A stretch of DNA of 12,486 nt from an uncultured Eubacteriales bacterium (GCA_934491515.1 CAKSTF010000024.1:1-12486), one strand, 5' to 3'. Positions 7,188-12,486 are shown, counted from the first letter of the stretch. Numbers and translations are program-made. The notes: generated by a model not told the origin, from the letters alone.

Positions 7188-7216
7188 ATTTTACTATCAA
7201 GTTTCTTCTTTTTCAA
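7188..7216 (-). promoter_or_regulatory. Sigma-A promoter of rarA
   Basis: On the minus strand TTGAAA (plus 7211-7216), a 17-nt spacer and TAAAAT (plus 7188-7193) lie in an AT-rich divergent intergenic region. The expected start is near 7181, leaving a leader of about 118 nt before the GTG. On the plus strand the same region holds TATAAA (7236-7241) that could serve the flippase gene, but its -35 is poor. Confidence 0.7.
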
Positions 7217-7263
7217 CACAAAAAAACATATTATATATAAATTACCGAAAAGGACGGGACTTT

Positions 7264-8748
7264 ATGAAAAAACCGCTGTTTATTAAGAATGCCGCAATAC
7301 TTACCGTGTCTTCCCTGCTGCTGCGGCTTTTCGGAATGGCATTTAAGATATGGGTCGCCTCGCTTGTGGGAAGCGAGGGTATGGGACTTTACCAGTTGGT
7401 TCTTTCGGTTTTCTGGCTCTTTTCGGCGTTTGCGGGGTCGGGGCTGTCGGTGGCGGCAACGCGCCTTTGCGCGGATAATCTTTCCCTTAAAAAGGACCTG
7501 CGCGGCGTTATGAAAAAATGCTTTTTTCTTACAGCCGCAGTATCGCTGACTTCGGGCGGAGTTATGTTTCTCTCGTCCGACGTGCTTGCCCGTTTCGCGG
7601 TTGGAAATGAAAGCGTTGCGCTCTGTTTTAAAATAATTGCCTTTTCCCTGCCGGCCATCGGCGTTTCCTCCTGCATAAAGGGCTACTTTTTTGCCGTAAG
7701 AAAAGCGCTGCCTTCGGCTGTATCGCAGATACTTGAACAGTCGGCAAGAATAGCGCTTTCTTTTTTCCTGGTTTCAAAAACCGTAAAATACGGCGCTGCC
7801 GCAGCCTGCGCGGCGCTCTCTGCCGGAGACGCCGTAAGCGAATTTATATGCTGTGCTTTTCTTTACGGAAGATACAAAAAAGACCTTTCCTGCAGAAAAG
7901 GTCTTCAAAAGTGCGGCTGCTCTTTTAAAAGCGTGCACCGCATTGCGTTTCCGTTAACGCTCGGTCGGTATTTAAGCCTTTTTCTTCGCACGGCGGAAAA
8001 TATTCTTGTGCCGAAAATGCTTTCAAAAGCCGGCTCGGGAATAAAATCGGGTCTTTCCACATTCGGCGCGGTAAAGGCAATGGCGCTGCCCGTGCTGCTT
8101 TTTCCGTCGGGCATTTTAAGCGCCGTGTCTTCGCTTCTTGTGCCCGAAATATCCGCCGCGTGCGCCAAAAACCAGCGCCTTGTGGTAAGAAGTGTTACCG
8201 AACGCATTATGCGCTTTACCGTGCCTGTTTCGATAGTATGTGCCTGCGTTTTCGCCGTTTGCGGAAACGATATAGGTATGCTTTTTTATAAAAACGGCGA
8301 GGTCGGTTTCCTGCTTACCGTTTTGGCGCCCATTGTTCCGCTTATGTATGCCGATTCGGTGTGCGACGGCATTTTAAAAGGCCTTGACTGCCAGCGCTTC
8401 TGCTTTTTCGTCGGCGTTTCCGACAGCCTTATAAGGGTGCTTGCCGTGCTGCTGTTTTTGCCGCGTTACGGCATTAAAGCCTTTATTCTTATAATGTATT
8501 TTTCAAACGTTTACACTGCGTTTCTCAACACCGGCAAACTTATCCGCAAAACAGGCGTTCAAAGCGACCCCGCAAAATCGGTGCTGCTGCCGCTTTGCGT
8601 TTCCCTTTTGTCCGCAAAGGGCGCGGAAATGCTGTTTTCCGCATTTTCTCTTCCCCTGCCGCTGCATACCGCCGCCGTCTGCCTTTTATCCTTTGCCCTC
8701 TCCTTCCTTTTTTTAGGTCGGGAAATCAGGACGGTACTCGCAATGTAG
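7264..8748 (+). CDS. SpoVB-like polysaccharide/lipid-linked oligosaccharide flippase (MOP superfamily)
   Basis: The 494-residue integral membrane protein has about 12-14 hydrophobic helices. The opening (FIKNAAILTVSSLLLRLFGMAFKIWVASLVGSEGMGLYQL) is that of Wzx/MurJ/SpoVB-type flippases. The blocks IKGYFFAVRKALPSAVSQILEQSARIALS and LPVLLFPSGILSAVSSLLVPEISAA correspond by eye to the same places in B. subtilis SpoVB (518 aa). SpoVB is needed for spore cortex peptidoglycan, and relatives move lipid-linked precursors across the cytoplasmic membrane. The exact paralogue (SpoVB, YkvU or another) cannot be decided from sequence alone. The ATG start has AAAAGGA nine bases upstream. The left arm of the terminator stem is inside the coding region, eight codons before the stop. 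Confidence 0.85.
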   Translation: MKKPLFIKNAAILTVSSLLLRLFGMAFKIWVASLVGSEGMGLYQLVLSVFWLFSAFAGSGLSVAATRLCADNLSLKKDLRGVMKKCFFLTAAVSLTSGGVMFLSSDVLARFAVGNESVALCFKIIAFSLPAIGVSSCIKGYFFAVRKALPSAVSQILEQSARIALSFFLVSKTVKYGAAAACAALSAGDAVSEFICCAFLYGRYKKDLSCRKGLQKCGCSFKSVHRIAFPLTLGRYLSLFLRTAENILVPKMLSKAGSGIKSGLSTFGAVKAMALPVLLFPSGILSAVSSLLVPEISAACAKNQRLVVRSVTERIMRFTVPVSIVCACVFAVCGNDIGMLFYKNGEVGFLLTVLAPIVPLMYADSVCDGILKGLDCQRFCFFVGVSDSLIRVLAVLLFLPRYGIKAFILIMYFSNVYTAFLNTGKLIRKTGVQSDPAKSVLLPLCVSLLSAKGAEMLFSAFSLPLPLHTAAVCLLSFALSFLFLGREIRTVLAM

Positions 8749-8768
8749 ACTTTATTCCCGACTTTTTT
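8717..8768 (+). terminator. Terminator overlapping the end of the flippase gene
   Basis: GTCGGGAA (8717-8724, inside the coding sequence) pairs with TTCCCGAC (8755-8762), followed at once by TTTTTT. The 30-nt loop contains the stop codon. The arms are the same sequence as the hairpin array upstream of parA, so this terminator belongs to that repeat family. Confidence 0.7.
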
Positions 8769-8770
8769 AA

Positions 8771-8880
8771 TTCGCGAATCTTAATTGTTTATAACTGAAA
8801 TTTATTTACCCGACCGATTGATTAGCGCATTTAATAGAGATTTTTGCATTTTTTTGACCGTCAGTGACTTCAAGTCGGGT
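8771..8880 (+). repeat. Dispersed repeat, copy U3
   Basis: The stretch from GAATCTTAATTGTTTATA (8776) to GCGCATTTAAT (8835) matches U1 at about 48 of 60 positions. It shares CCCGACCGATTGATT with U2 and ends in ACTTCAAGTCGGG as U2 does. ACCCGAC (8808-8814) pairs with GTCGGGT (8874-8880). It begins three bases after the T-run of the flippase terminator and is non-coding. Confidence 0.7.
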
Positions 8881-8924
8881 AGAAAAAATACCGGTATTAA
8901 CTGCAAAAACTCGCTAAAAAAGAA

Positions 8925-8995
8925 ATTAAAAGCACTAATCAATTGGTCGAGTAAGAAAACTTTAGATATGAACTATAAGAATTCGCGCCTAAAAA
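8925..8995 (-). repeat. Dispersed repeat, copy U4 (inverted relative to U3)
   Basis: Read on the minus strand, TTTTTTAGGCGCGAATTC followed by TTCATATC, then CTCGACCAATTGATTAGTGC and TTTTAAT, reproduces the U1 unit at about 46 of 60 positions, including the flank TTTTTTAGGCGCGAAT. With U3 it forms a 215-nt imperfect inverted pair whose centre contains the 12-nt palindrome AATACCGGTATT (8887-8898). It lies directly behind the bioY stop codon. Confidence 0.65.
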
Positions 8996-9019
8996 AGCGC
9001 CTAAAAAAAGCGCCTAAAA
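8985..9019 (-). repeat. Triplicated GCGCCTAAAA motif at the bioY 3' end
   Basis: Three copies of GCGCCT followed by 4-7 A are spaced 12-13 nt apart (8985, 8997, 9010). On the minus strand this reads AGGCGC plus T-runs. The bioY stop codon (TAG, 9001-9003) is formed within it. The GCGC arms separated by T-runs may act as a weak terminator for birA-bioY. It may also be a slippage-expanded end of copy U4. Confidence 0.6.
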
Positions 9020-9522
9020 GAAAGTTTTTTGGAGAGAAAGTAGGCGGCGAAGAGCATAATTACGTCCTTGATAAAATATGGTATGTAGGGCAGCGCGGCC
9101 GCGGCGGCAGCACCCGTTACAAAAAGATACCATACTATTCCCACGGCGTAGCAGGCGATAAGTCCCGCGGCGGAAAGCGCCGCACGCGCGGACACGCTTT
9201 TTTTGAGCGCCGCAAATCCGCAAAGCACCGCAAGGGGCAAAAATCCCGCGATAAAACCGCCCGAGGGACCTGTTATAACGGCGACGCCGCCCGAAAAATT
9301 TGCAAAAACGGGAACGCCTGCGGCGCCCAGCGCGGCATAGCAGAAAACCGCCGCCGTTCCGTAAAGCGGCCCTAAAACAAAGGCGGAAAGCGCCGCCGCA
9401 AAGGTTTGAAGCGTAACCGCCACGCCGATGGGCGTTGGAATGCTTATCTGCGCGCAAACCGCGATAATTGCCGTAAACAGTCCGCATAACGTTATTTTTT
9501 TAATGTTAATTTTCTTTTTCAT
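9001..9522 (-). CDS. bioY: Biotin transporter BioY (ECF S-component)
   Basis: BioY is the biotin-binding membrane subunit of an energy-coupling factor transporter. The 173 residues hold about six helices with the family blocks ISIPTPIGVAVTLQTF (26-41), FVLGPLYGTAAVFCYAALGA (48-67) and the signature GPSGGFIAGF (85-94). Size is typical (170-200 aa). I start at the ATG at 9522, with AGGA a few bases upstream, rather than a TTG six codons earlier. The first 17 nt overlap the end of birA, so translation is coupled to the ligase. No ATPase or EcfT genes are next to it, so it probably uses the shared ECF module encoded elsewhere. The last codons lie inside a short tandem repeat. Confidence 0.93.
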   Translation of the reverse strand: MKKKINIKKITLCGLFTAIIAVCAQISIPTPIGVAVTLQTFAAALSAFVLGPLYGTAAVFCYAALGAAGVPVFANFSGGVAVITGPSGGFIAGFLPLAVLCGFAALKKSVSARAALSAAGLIACYAVGIVWYLFVTGAAAAAALPYIPYFIKDVIMLFAAYFLSKKLSFRRFF

Positions 9523-10243
9523 TTTCCTGTTCCTTTTCAAAAACCAGGCAAAAATTATCGTCTATGCCCGTTACAACGCCCTCTGTTAAAACTCCGTTTT
9601 GCACGGCGCTGAATTTTTTGCCCAAAAGAAAGTTCTTTTTGTTGTAGACTTCCCTTACGTATTCCCTGTCGTTTTGCTTGTATATTTCAAAGAAAACTGA
9701 AAGAAATTCCTTTATAAAGCGTGTTCTTTCGACTTTAAAATCGCAGTTTTCAAACAAAAATCCCGCTTTTTCGGCAAGTTCGCCCTTAAAGCCGCCGCCT
9801 TTAAGATTAAGTCCCAAGCCCAGCACCACGGCTTTGCTTTCGCCGTTCTCAATTATGCCTTCGGCTAAAATTCCGCATATTTTTTTGTTGCGGCAGTAAA
9901 TGTCGTTTACCCATTTGATAAGGCAATTTTCGCCGGATATGCTTTCCGCCGCTGCCGCTGCCGCCACCGCCGCTGCCGAGGTTATAAAAAGCGCGTCCGC
10001 CGCACTTTTTTCGGGCCTTAAAAGCAGACTTAAATAAATGCCGCCTTTGCCCGATACAAACTGTCTGCCCATTCTGCCGCGTCCGCCTGTCTGTGCGTCC
10101 GCCAAAACGGCAAAGCCCTCGCGCTCGGACGAGCGAGCCGCTTTTTTAACGTCATCGTTTGTGGAAACGGTACTTTCCGTGTGCATTATCCGCACCGCCG
10201 TGCCGAGTACGTCGACCTTTAAAAATTCTTCCGTTTTTCTCAC
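9506..10243 (-). CDS. birA: Biotin--[acetyl-CoA-carboxylase] ligase, monofunctional (no HTH)
   Basis: The enzyme activates biotin as biotinyl-AMP and attaches it to biotin carboxyl carrier proteins. The 245 residues show STN (27-29), the biotinyl-AMP loop GGRGRMGR (53-60), KWVNDIY (110-116) with the catalytic lysine at 110, and KICGIL (121-126). A small C-terminal beta domain covers about 200-235. The N-terminal DNA-binding domain of the bifunctional BirA is missing, so this copy should not repress biotin genes itself. The start is GTG at 10243; an in-frame stop lies seven codons upstream, and the Shine-Dalgarno is too close to be typical. The promoter implies a leader of only about 10 nt. 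An alanine-rich run (about residues 90-99) comes from GCN repeats. It forms an operon with bioY. Confidence 0.93.
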   Translation of the reverse strand: MRKTEEFLKVDVLGTAVRIMHTESTVSTNDDVKKAARSSEREGFAVLADAQTGGRGRMGRQFVSGKGGIYLSLLLRPEKSAADALFITSAAAVAAAAAAESISGENCLIKWVNDIYCRNKKICGILAEGIIENGESKAVVLGLGLNLKGGGFKGELAEKAGFLFENCDFKVERTRFIKEFLSVFFEIYKQNDREYVREVYNKKNFLLGKKFSAVQNGVLTEGVVTGIDDNFCLVFEKEQENEKEN

Positions 10244-10261
10244 CGCCTTTTTGCGGTTTTT

Positions 10262-10291
10262 ATTATAACATCACTGCGCCCCGCTTTGCAA
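10262..10291 (-). promoter_or_regulatory. Promoter of birA-bioY
   Basis: On the minus strand TTGCAA (plus 10286-10291), an 18-nt spacer and TATAAT (plus 10262-10267) are found, the latter preceded by TGT (extended -10). Only 18 nt separate the -10 from the GTG start, so the mRNA leader is very short. Confidence 0.75.
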
Positions 10292-10312
10292 TCTTTGCGT
10301 GCATATTTTTGC

Positions 10313-10341
10313 TTGCAATAAGCGCCGCGCTCGTTTATAAT
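10313..10341 (+). promoter_or_regulatory. Promoter of the SLC13/ArsB-type permease gene
   Basis: TTGCAA (10313-10318), a 17-nt spacer and a perfect TATAAT (10336-10341) lie 98 nt before the start codon. The -35 box is identical to that of the divergent birA promoter, and the two boxes are 21 nt apart. Confidence 0.78.
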
Positions 10342-10351
10342 TATTTTTTAG

Positions 10352-10423
10352 ACAAATCAGCGGGTTGCAGCGATTGATTTGTTTGCGGATTTCAAATTTA
10401 ACAGCGGTGTTTCCGCCGCTGTT
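10352..10423 (+). other. Structured 5' leader with two hairpins before the permease gene
   Basis: Hairpin 1 pairs ACAAATCA (10352-10359) with TGATTTGT (10375-10382). Hairpin 2 pairs AACAGCGG (10400-10407) with CCGCTGTT (10416-10423) around TGTTTCCG. Four U follow, then the GGGAGGA Shine-Dalgarno five bases later. It does not match a riboswitch consensus I know. It may attenuate transcription or control access to the ribosome site. Confidence 0.5.
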
Positions 10424-10439
10424 TTACGGGAGGACTTTT

Positions 10440-11711
10440 ATGCTGCCGGCTCTTATTCTTTTTGCCGCTACTTATGTAATGATTCTTGCTTTTCCAAAAT
10501 GGCGGCCGTATATCGCCATTGTTTCGGGAATCGCCTTTATTCTTACGGGCATGCTGCCTAAAGGCGAAATCTTCGGCGCGATAGATTTTAACGTGCTTTT
10601 AATGATAGCCGGCACAATGGGCATAGTTGCGCTTTTTATAGAAAGCAGAATGCCCGAACTGCTTGCCGACCTTATAATGGAAAAAGTGCCCAATATTCAG
10701 TGGGCGGCGGTATGCCTTTCGCTTTTTGCGGGCGTTATCTCCGCATTTGTGGACAACGTGGCAACGGTGCTGATGGTAGCCCCCGTGGCGCTTCAGATAT
10801 GCAAAAAATTAAAGACCAATCCGGTGCCCTTTATTATAGCGGTCGCGGTGTCAAGCAATCTGCAGGGTGCCGCCACTTTGGTGGGCGATACCACGGCGAT
10901 TATGTTAGGCTCGGCCCTTGATATGAGTTTTCTGGACTTCTTTGTGTATAAAGGCAAACTTTCTATGTTCTTTGCCGTGGAACTGGGCGCGCTGCTTTCG
11001 GCGGTTATTCTGCTTTACATTTTCCGCAAGGAAAAGCAGCCCATTGAACGCGCCGCCGCACGCACTCCGGTCACCGATTATGTGCCCACGGTTTTGCTTT
11101 CCGCCGTTATCGTGCTGCTTATTGCGGCTTCATTTATCCCCGGCAAGCCGGAAATCGCAAACGGACTTATCTGCTGCGGACTTTTGGTTATAGGCCTTAT
11201 ACATACGGTTGTTAAAAAACGCACGCTGCGTGCCCTTGCAGAGCCGCTGCTTGCGATAGATTTTGAAACGATAGGGCTTCTTGTAGGTCTTTTCCTTATG
11301 ATAGGCGGCATTAAGGCTGCCGGCGTTATAGACGCCGCGGCGCAATTGCTTGCCCGTCTCGGCGGCGGCAACGTTTTCTTACTTTATACGCTTATCGTGT
11401 GGGGTTCGGTGCTTATTTCCGCTTTTATCGACAATATCCCCTATGTTGCGACCATGATCCCCGTGATAGCAGGCCTTGCGGCAAAACTGGGCGTTGACCC
11501 CACGCCGCTTTATTTCGGACTTTTAAGCGGAGCGACGCTGGGCGGCAACTGCACCCCGATAGGCGCTTCCGCCAATATTACGGGCATCGGAATACTTAAA
11601 AAAGCGGGGTACACCGTTACCAATAAGGACTTTTTCCGTATAGGTATCCCCTTTACGCTTGCGGCGATAATTCCGGCGTATATCTTTATCTGGCTTGTGT
11701 TCGGCGTTTAA
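10440..11711 (+). CDS. ArsB/NhaD/SLC13-type ion-transporter superfamily permease
   Basis: The 423-residue inner-membrane protein has about 11 helices in two inverted halves. Each half carries the family motif: DNVATVLM (105-112) with SSNLQGAATLVGD (128-140), and DNIPYVATMIP (321-331) with GATLGGNCTPIGASANI (344-360). These are hallmark re-entrant loop signatures of the IT superfamily (ArsB, NhaD, CitM, DASS). The substrate is uncertain: Na+/H+ exchange, arsenite or a dicarboxylate/sulfate-like anion are all possible. No ars genes are adjacent. The start is ATG at 10440, with GGGAGGA five bases before; the frame extends 25 codons further, but that part overlaps the promoter leader and is not family-like. 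It is monocistronic, with its own promoter and terminator. Confidence 0.88.
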   Translation: MLPALILFAATYVMILAFPKWRPYIAIVSGIAFILTGMLPKGEIFGAIDFNVLLMIAGTMGIVALFIESRMPELLADLIMEKVPNIQWAAVCLSLFAGVISAFVDNVATVLMVAPVALQICKKLKTNPVPFIIAVAVSSNLQGAATLVGDTTAIMLGSALDMSFLDFFVYKGKLSMFFAVELGALLSAVILLYIFRKEKQPIERAAARTPVTDYVPTVLLSAVIVLLIAASFIPGKPEIANGLICCGLLVIGLIHTVVKKRTLRALAEPLLAIDFETIGLLVGLFLMIGGIKAAGVIDAAAQLLARLGGGNVFLLYTLIVWGSVLISAFIDNIPYVATMIPVIAGLAAKLGVDPTPLYFGLLSGATLGGNCTPIGASANITGIGILKKAGYTVTNKDFFRIGIPFTLAAIIPAYIFIWLVFGV

Positions 11712-11716
11712 AAGGC

Positions 11717-11749
11717 GGGGCGGAATCCAAAAAGGGTCCGCCCTTTTTT
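11717..11749 (+). terminator. Intrinsic terminator of the permease gene
   Basis: GGGCGG (11718-11723) pairs with CCGCCC (11738-11743). An inner ATCC/GGGT helix and an AAAAA loop follow a one-base bulge. TTTTTT follows directly. Confidence 0.9.
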
Positions 11750-11769
11750 GCCGAGTTAAAAAAAGCATA

Positions 11770-11798
11770 TTGACTTTTTAAGCCGTTTTATATATAAT
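11770..11798 (+). promoter_or_regulatory. Promoter of tRNA-Pro
   Basis: TTGACT (11770-11775), a 17-nt spacer and a perfect TATAAT (11793-11798) end 11 nt before the first tRNA base. Confidence 0.85.
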
Positions 11799-11809
11799 AA
11801 TATGGCTTT

Positions 11810-11886
11810 CGAGGTGTGGCTCAGTTTGGTAGAGCGCTGCGTTCGGGACGCAGAGGCCGCAAGTTCAAGTCTTGTCACCTCGACCA
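11810..11886 (+). tRNA. tRNA-Pro(CGG)
   Basis: A 77-nt cloverleaf: acceptor stem CGAGGTG/CACCTCG, D-arm GCTC/GAGC, anticodon stem CTGCG/CGCAG with loop TTCGGGA (anticodon CGG at 11844-11846, reading CCG), and T-arm GCAAG/CTTGT with loop TTCAAGT. CCA is encoded (11884-11886). All stems pair. It has its own promoter and an intrinsic terminator seven bases later. The last 20 nt before the final A of CCA are repeated twice more downstream, so its 3' end is the edge of a tandem array. Confidence 0.96.
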
Positions 11887-11892
11887 AATAAA

Positions 11893-11928
11893 AACTGCCC
11901 TGTTTTTACAGGGTGGTTTTTATTTTTG
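11893..11928 (+). terminator. Intrinsic terminator after tRNA-Pro (repeated in each array unit)
   Basis: AACTGCCCTGT pairs with ACAGGGTGGTT (11893-11903 and 11908-11918, two G-U pairs) around TTTT, followed by a T-rich run. An identical copy lies 173 nt downstream at 12066-12101. A third copy with a shortened left arm (ACCCTGT, 12409-12415, with ACAGGGT, 12420-12426) follows the insert. Confidence 0.88.
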
Positions 11929-11938
11929 TTTATTTTGT

Positions 11939-12051
11939 GTGACAAGACTTGAACAGGGCGTTCACCGATAGGCGACACCGAACTTCCGGTGGACGTTCGG
12001 TGAGCCCGCGTTCGTGCCGGCCGCGGCAGCGAGACGGGCAAGTCTTGTCAC
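11939..12051 (+). other. Predicted three-way-junction fold within each repeat unit
   Basis: The outer stem GTGACAAGACTTG (11939-11951) pairs perfectly with CAAGTCTTGTCAC (12039-12051). Inside, GTTCACCGA (11960-11968) pairs with TCGGTGAGC (11997-12005), enclosing CACCG/CGGTG (11976-11980, 11987-11991). CCCG (12005-12008) pairs with CGGG (12035-12038), enclosing TGCCG/CGGCA (12015-12019, 12024-12028). A second identical copy runs 12112-12224. It could be a structured RNA or a folded single-strand DNA recombination site. It is not a known family to me. Confidence 0.6.
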
Positions 12052-12231
12052 CTCGACCAAATAAAAACTGCCCTGTTTTTACAGGGTGGTTTTTATTTTT
12101 GTTTATTTTGTGTGACAAGACTTGAACAGGGCGTTCACCGATAGGCGACACCGAACTTCCGGTGGACGTTCGGTGAGCCCGCGTTCGTGCCGGCCGCGGC
12201 AGCGAGACGGGCAAGTCTTGTCACCTCGACC

Positions 12232-12409
12232 GCGTCGGAACGGACTTTGCTTCGTTCCGATTTTTCTTTTCGGAAAAATCAGTCACGCGTGCCGTCGTTC
12301 CTCCTTTTCGCAAAAAGGCACGCTCGGCTCAACTGCTCCCTTGTAAACGCGTTCGCAACGTTTCGCTGTTGCTACCACCTTTTTGCGAGAGTGCCTTCGG
12401 CACTGTAAA
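12232..12409. other. 178-bp hairpin-rich insert splitting the third repeat unit
   Basis: After the third tRNA tail the unit sequence is interrupted, replacing 12 nt of it, and resumes at 12410. The insert has the hairpins TCGGAACG/CGTTCCGA (12235-12242, 12253-12260), GATTTTTC/GAAAAATC (12259-12266, 12273-12280) and AGTGCC/GGCACT (12390-12404). A long-range 11-bp inverted repeat TCGCAAAAAGG/CCTTTTTGCGA (12308-12318, 12378-12388) is also present. No gene is visible. It may be another short interspersed element or a variant cassette of the array. Confidence 0.55.
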
Positions 12410-12486
12410 CCCTGTTTTTACAGGGTGGTTTTTATTTTTGTTTATTTTGTGTGACAAGACTTGAACAGGGCGTTCACCGATAGGCG
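12410..12486 (+). repeat. Start of the resumed repeat unit, cut by the window end
   Basis: The 77 bases match 11898-11974 exactly: right part of the terminator, T-rich stretch, inverted tRNA copy GTGACAAGACTTGAAC and the first bases of the hairpin block. The array therefore continues past the window. Confidence 0.88.

Larger units (their letters stand above)
11866..12231 (+). repeat. Exact 173-bp tandem repeat seeded by the tRNA-Pro 3' end
   Basis: CAAGTCTTGTCACCTCGACC, the tRNA 3' part, occurs at 11866, 12039 and 12212, always 173 nt apart. The two complete units (11866-12038 and 12039-12211) appear identical base for base. Each contains the tRNA tail, the terminator, a T-rich stretch, an inverted 16-nt copy of the tRNA (GTGACAAGACTTGAAC) and a GC-rich hairpin block. 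There is no credible coding sequence. Direct repeats of a tRNA 3' end are the usual trace of tyrosine-recombinase integration, but unit size and lack of genes make this a minimal or satellite-like element, or a duplication. The exact copies imply recent origin or active homogenisation. Confidence 0.9.

Noticed and set aside
8785..9375. 196-residue plus-strand reading frame
   Set aside because: It covers the dispersed repeats and then runs antisense to bioY. The product is low-complexity and basic with no family features.
11939..12051. Integron attC site
   Set aside because: The RYYYAAC/GTTRRRY core pair is not present at the arms and no integrase is visible. Only the general idea of a folded site is kept as a hypothesis.
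11930..12214. 94-residue minus-strand frame across the tandem repeat
   Set aside because: It exists because the repeat has no stops in that frame. It has no start-site support and spans hairpins and the terminator.
11866..12486. CRISPR array
   Set aside because: The period is 173 nt with identical content throughout. There are no short repeats with unique spacers and no cas genes.

Overview
The window looks like a chromosome segment from an endospore-forming, low-to-mid GC Bacillota (class Clostridia), probably an uncultured gut-type lineage. The evidence is a Soj/Spo0J (ParA/ParB) pair with two perfect copies of the Firmicutes parS palindrome, a spoVAE gene, a SpoVB-type flippase, a YdbS/YdbT-like PH-domain pair, and Gram-positive style promoters and Shine-Dalgarno sites. 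The clostridial placement is inference; no 16S rRNA gene is inside the window.

Layout. The left edge (1-134) carries a strong minus-strand promoter and a leader resembling those of Firmicutes rRNA operons, so an rrn operon probably starts just outside. Next come minus-strand genes: an EamA/DMT transporter (181-1080), parB (1169-2005) and parA (2008-2781). The 547-base gap upstream of parA holds a tandem pair of about 72-nt repeats, an array of GTCGGGGAA/TTCCCCGAC hairpins, an AT-rich tract, parS site 1 and the spoVAE terminator. spoVAE (3330-3683) lies between the two parS sites. Then follow the ydbT-like/ydbS-like overlapping pair (3825-5691) and rarA (5806-7062), all on the minus strand.

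From 7063 the organisation is mixed. A SpoVB-like flippase runs rightward from a divergent intergenic region shared with rarA. Its terminator and a diverged, inverted pair of the same dispersed repeat seen near parA fill 8717-8995. birA and bioY (leftward, overlapping) form a biotin ligase/biotin uptake operon. A divergent promoter region with two TTGCAA -35 boxes separates it from an ArsB/SLC13-type permease (10440-11711).

The right end is the most unusual part. A tRNA-Pro(CGG) gene with its own promoter is followed by an exact 173-bp tandem repeat. Each unit starts with the last 20 nt of the tRNA (through the first two C of CCA), then has an intrinsic terminator, an inverted 16-nt copy of the tRNA T-arm/acceptor strand, and a GC-rich region predicted to fold into a three-way junction. 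The third copy is split by a 178-bp hairpin-rich insert, and the array runs off the window.

Functionally the genes cover chromosome partition (parABS), spore germination (spoVAE), envelope/lipid-linked flipping (SpoVB-like), membrane stress (YdbS/T-like), replication-fork maintenance (rarA) and biotin supply (birA-bioY). The parS pair suggests an origin-proximal position, but I see no DnaA-box cluster. The two non-coding repeat systems are the parts least explained by known genes.
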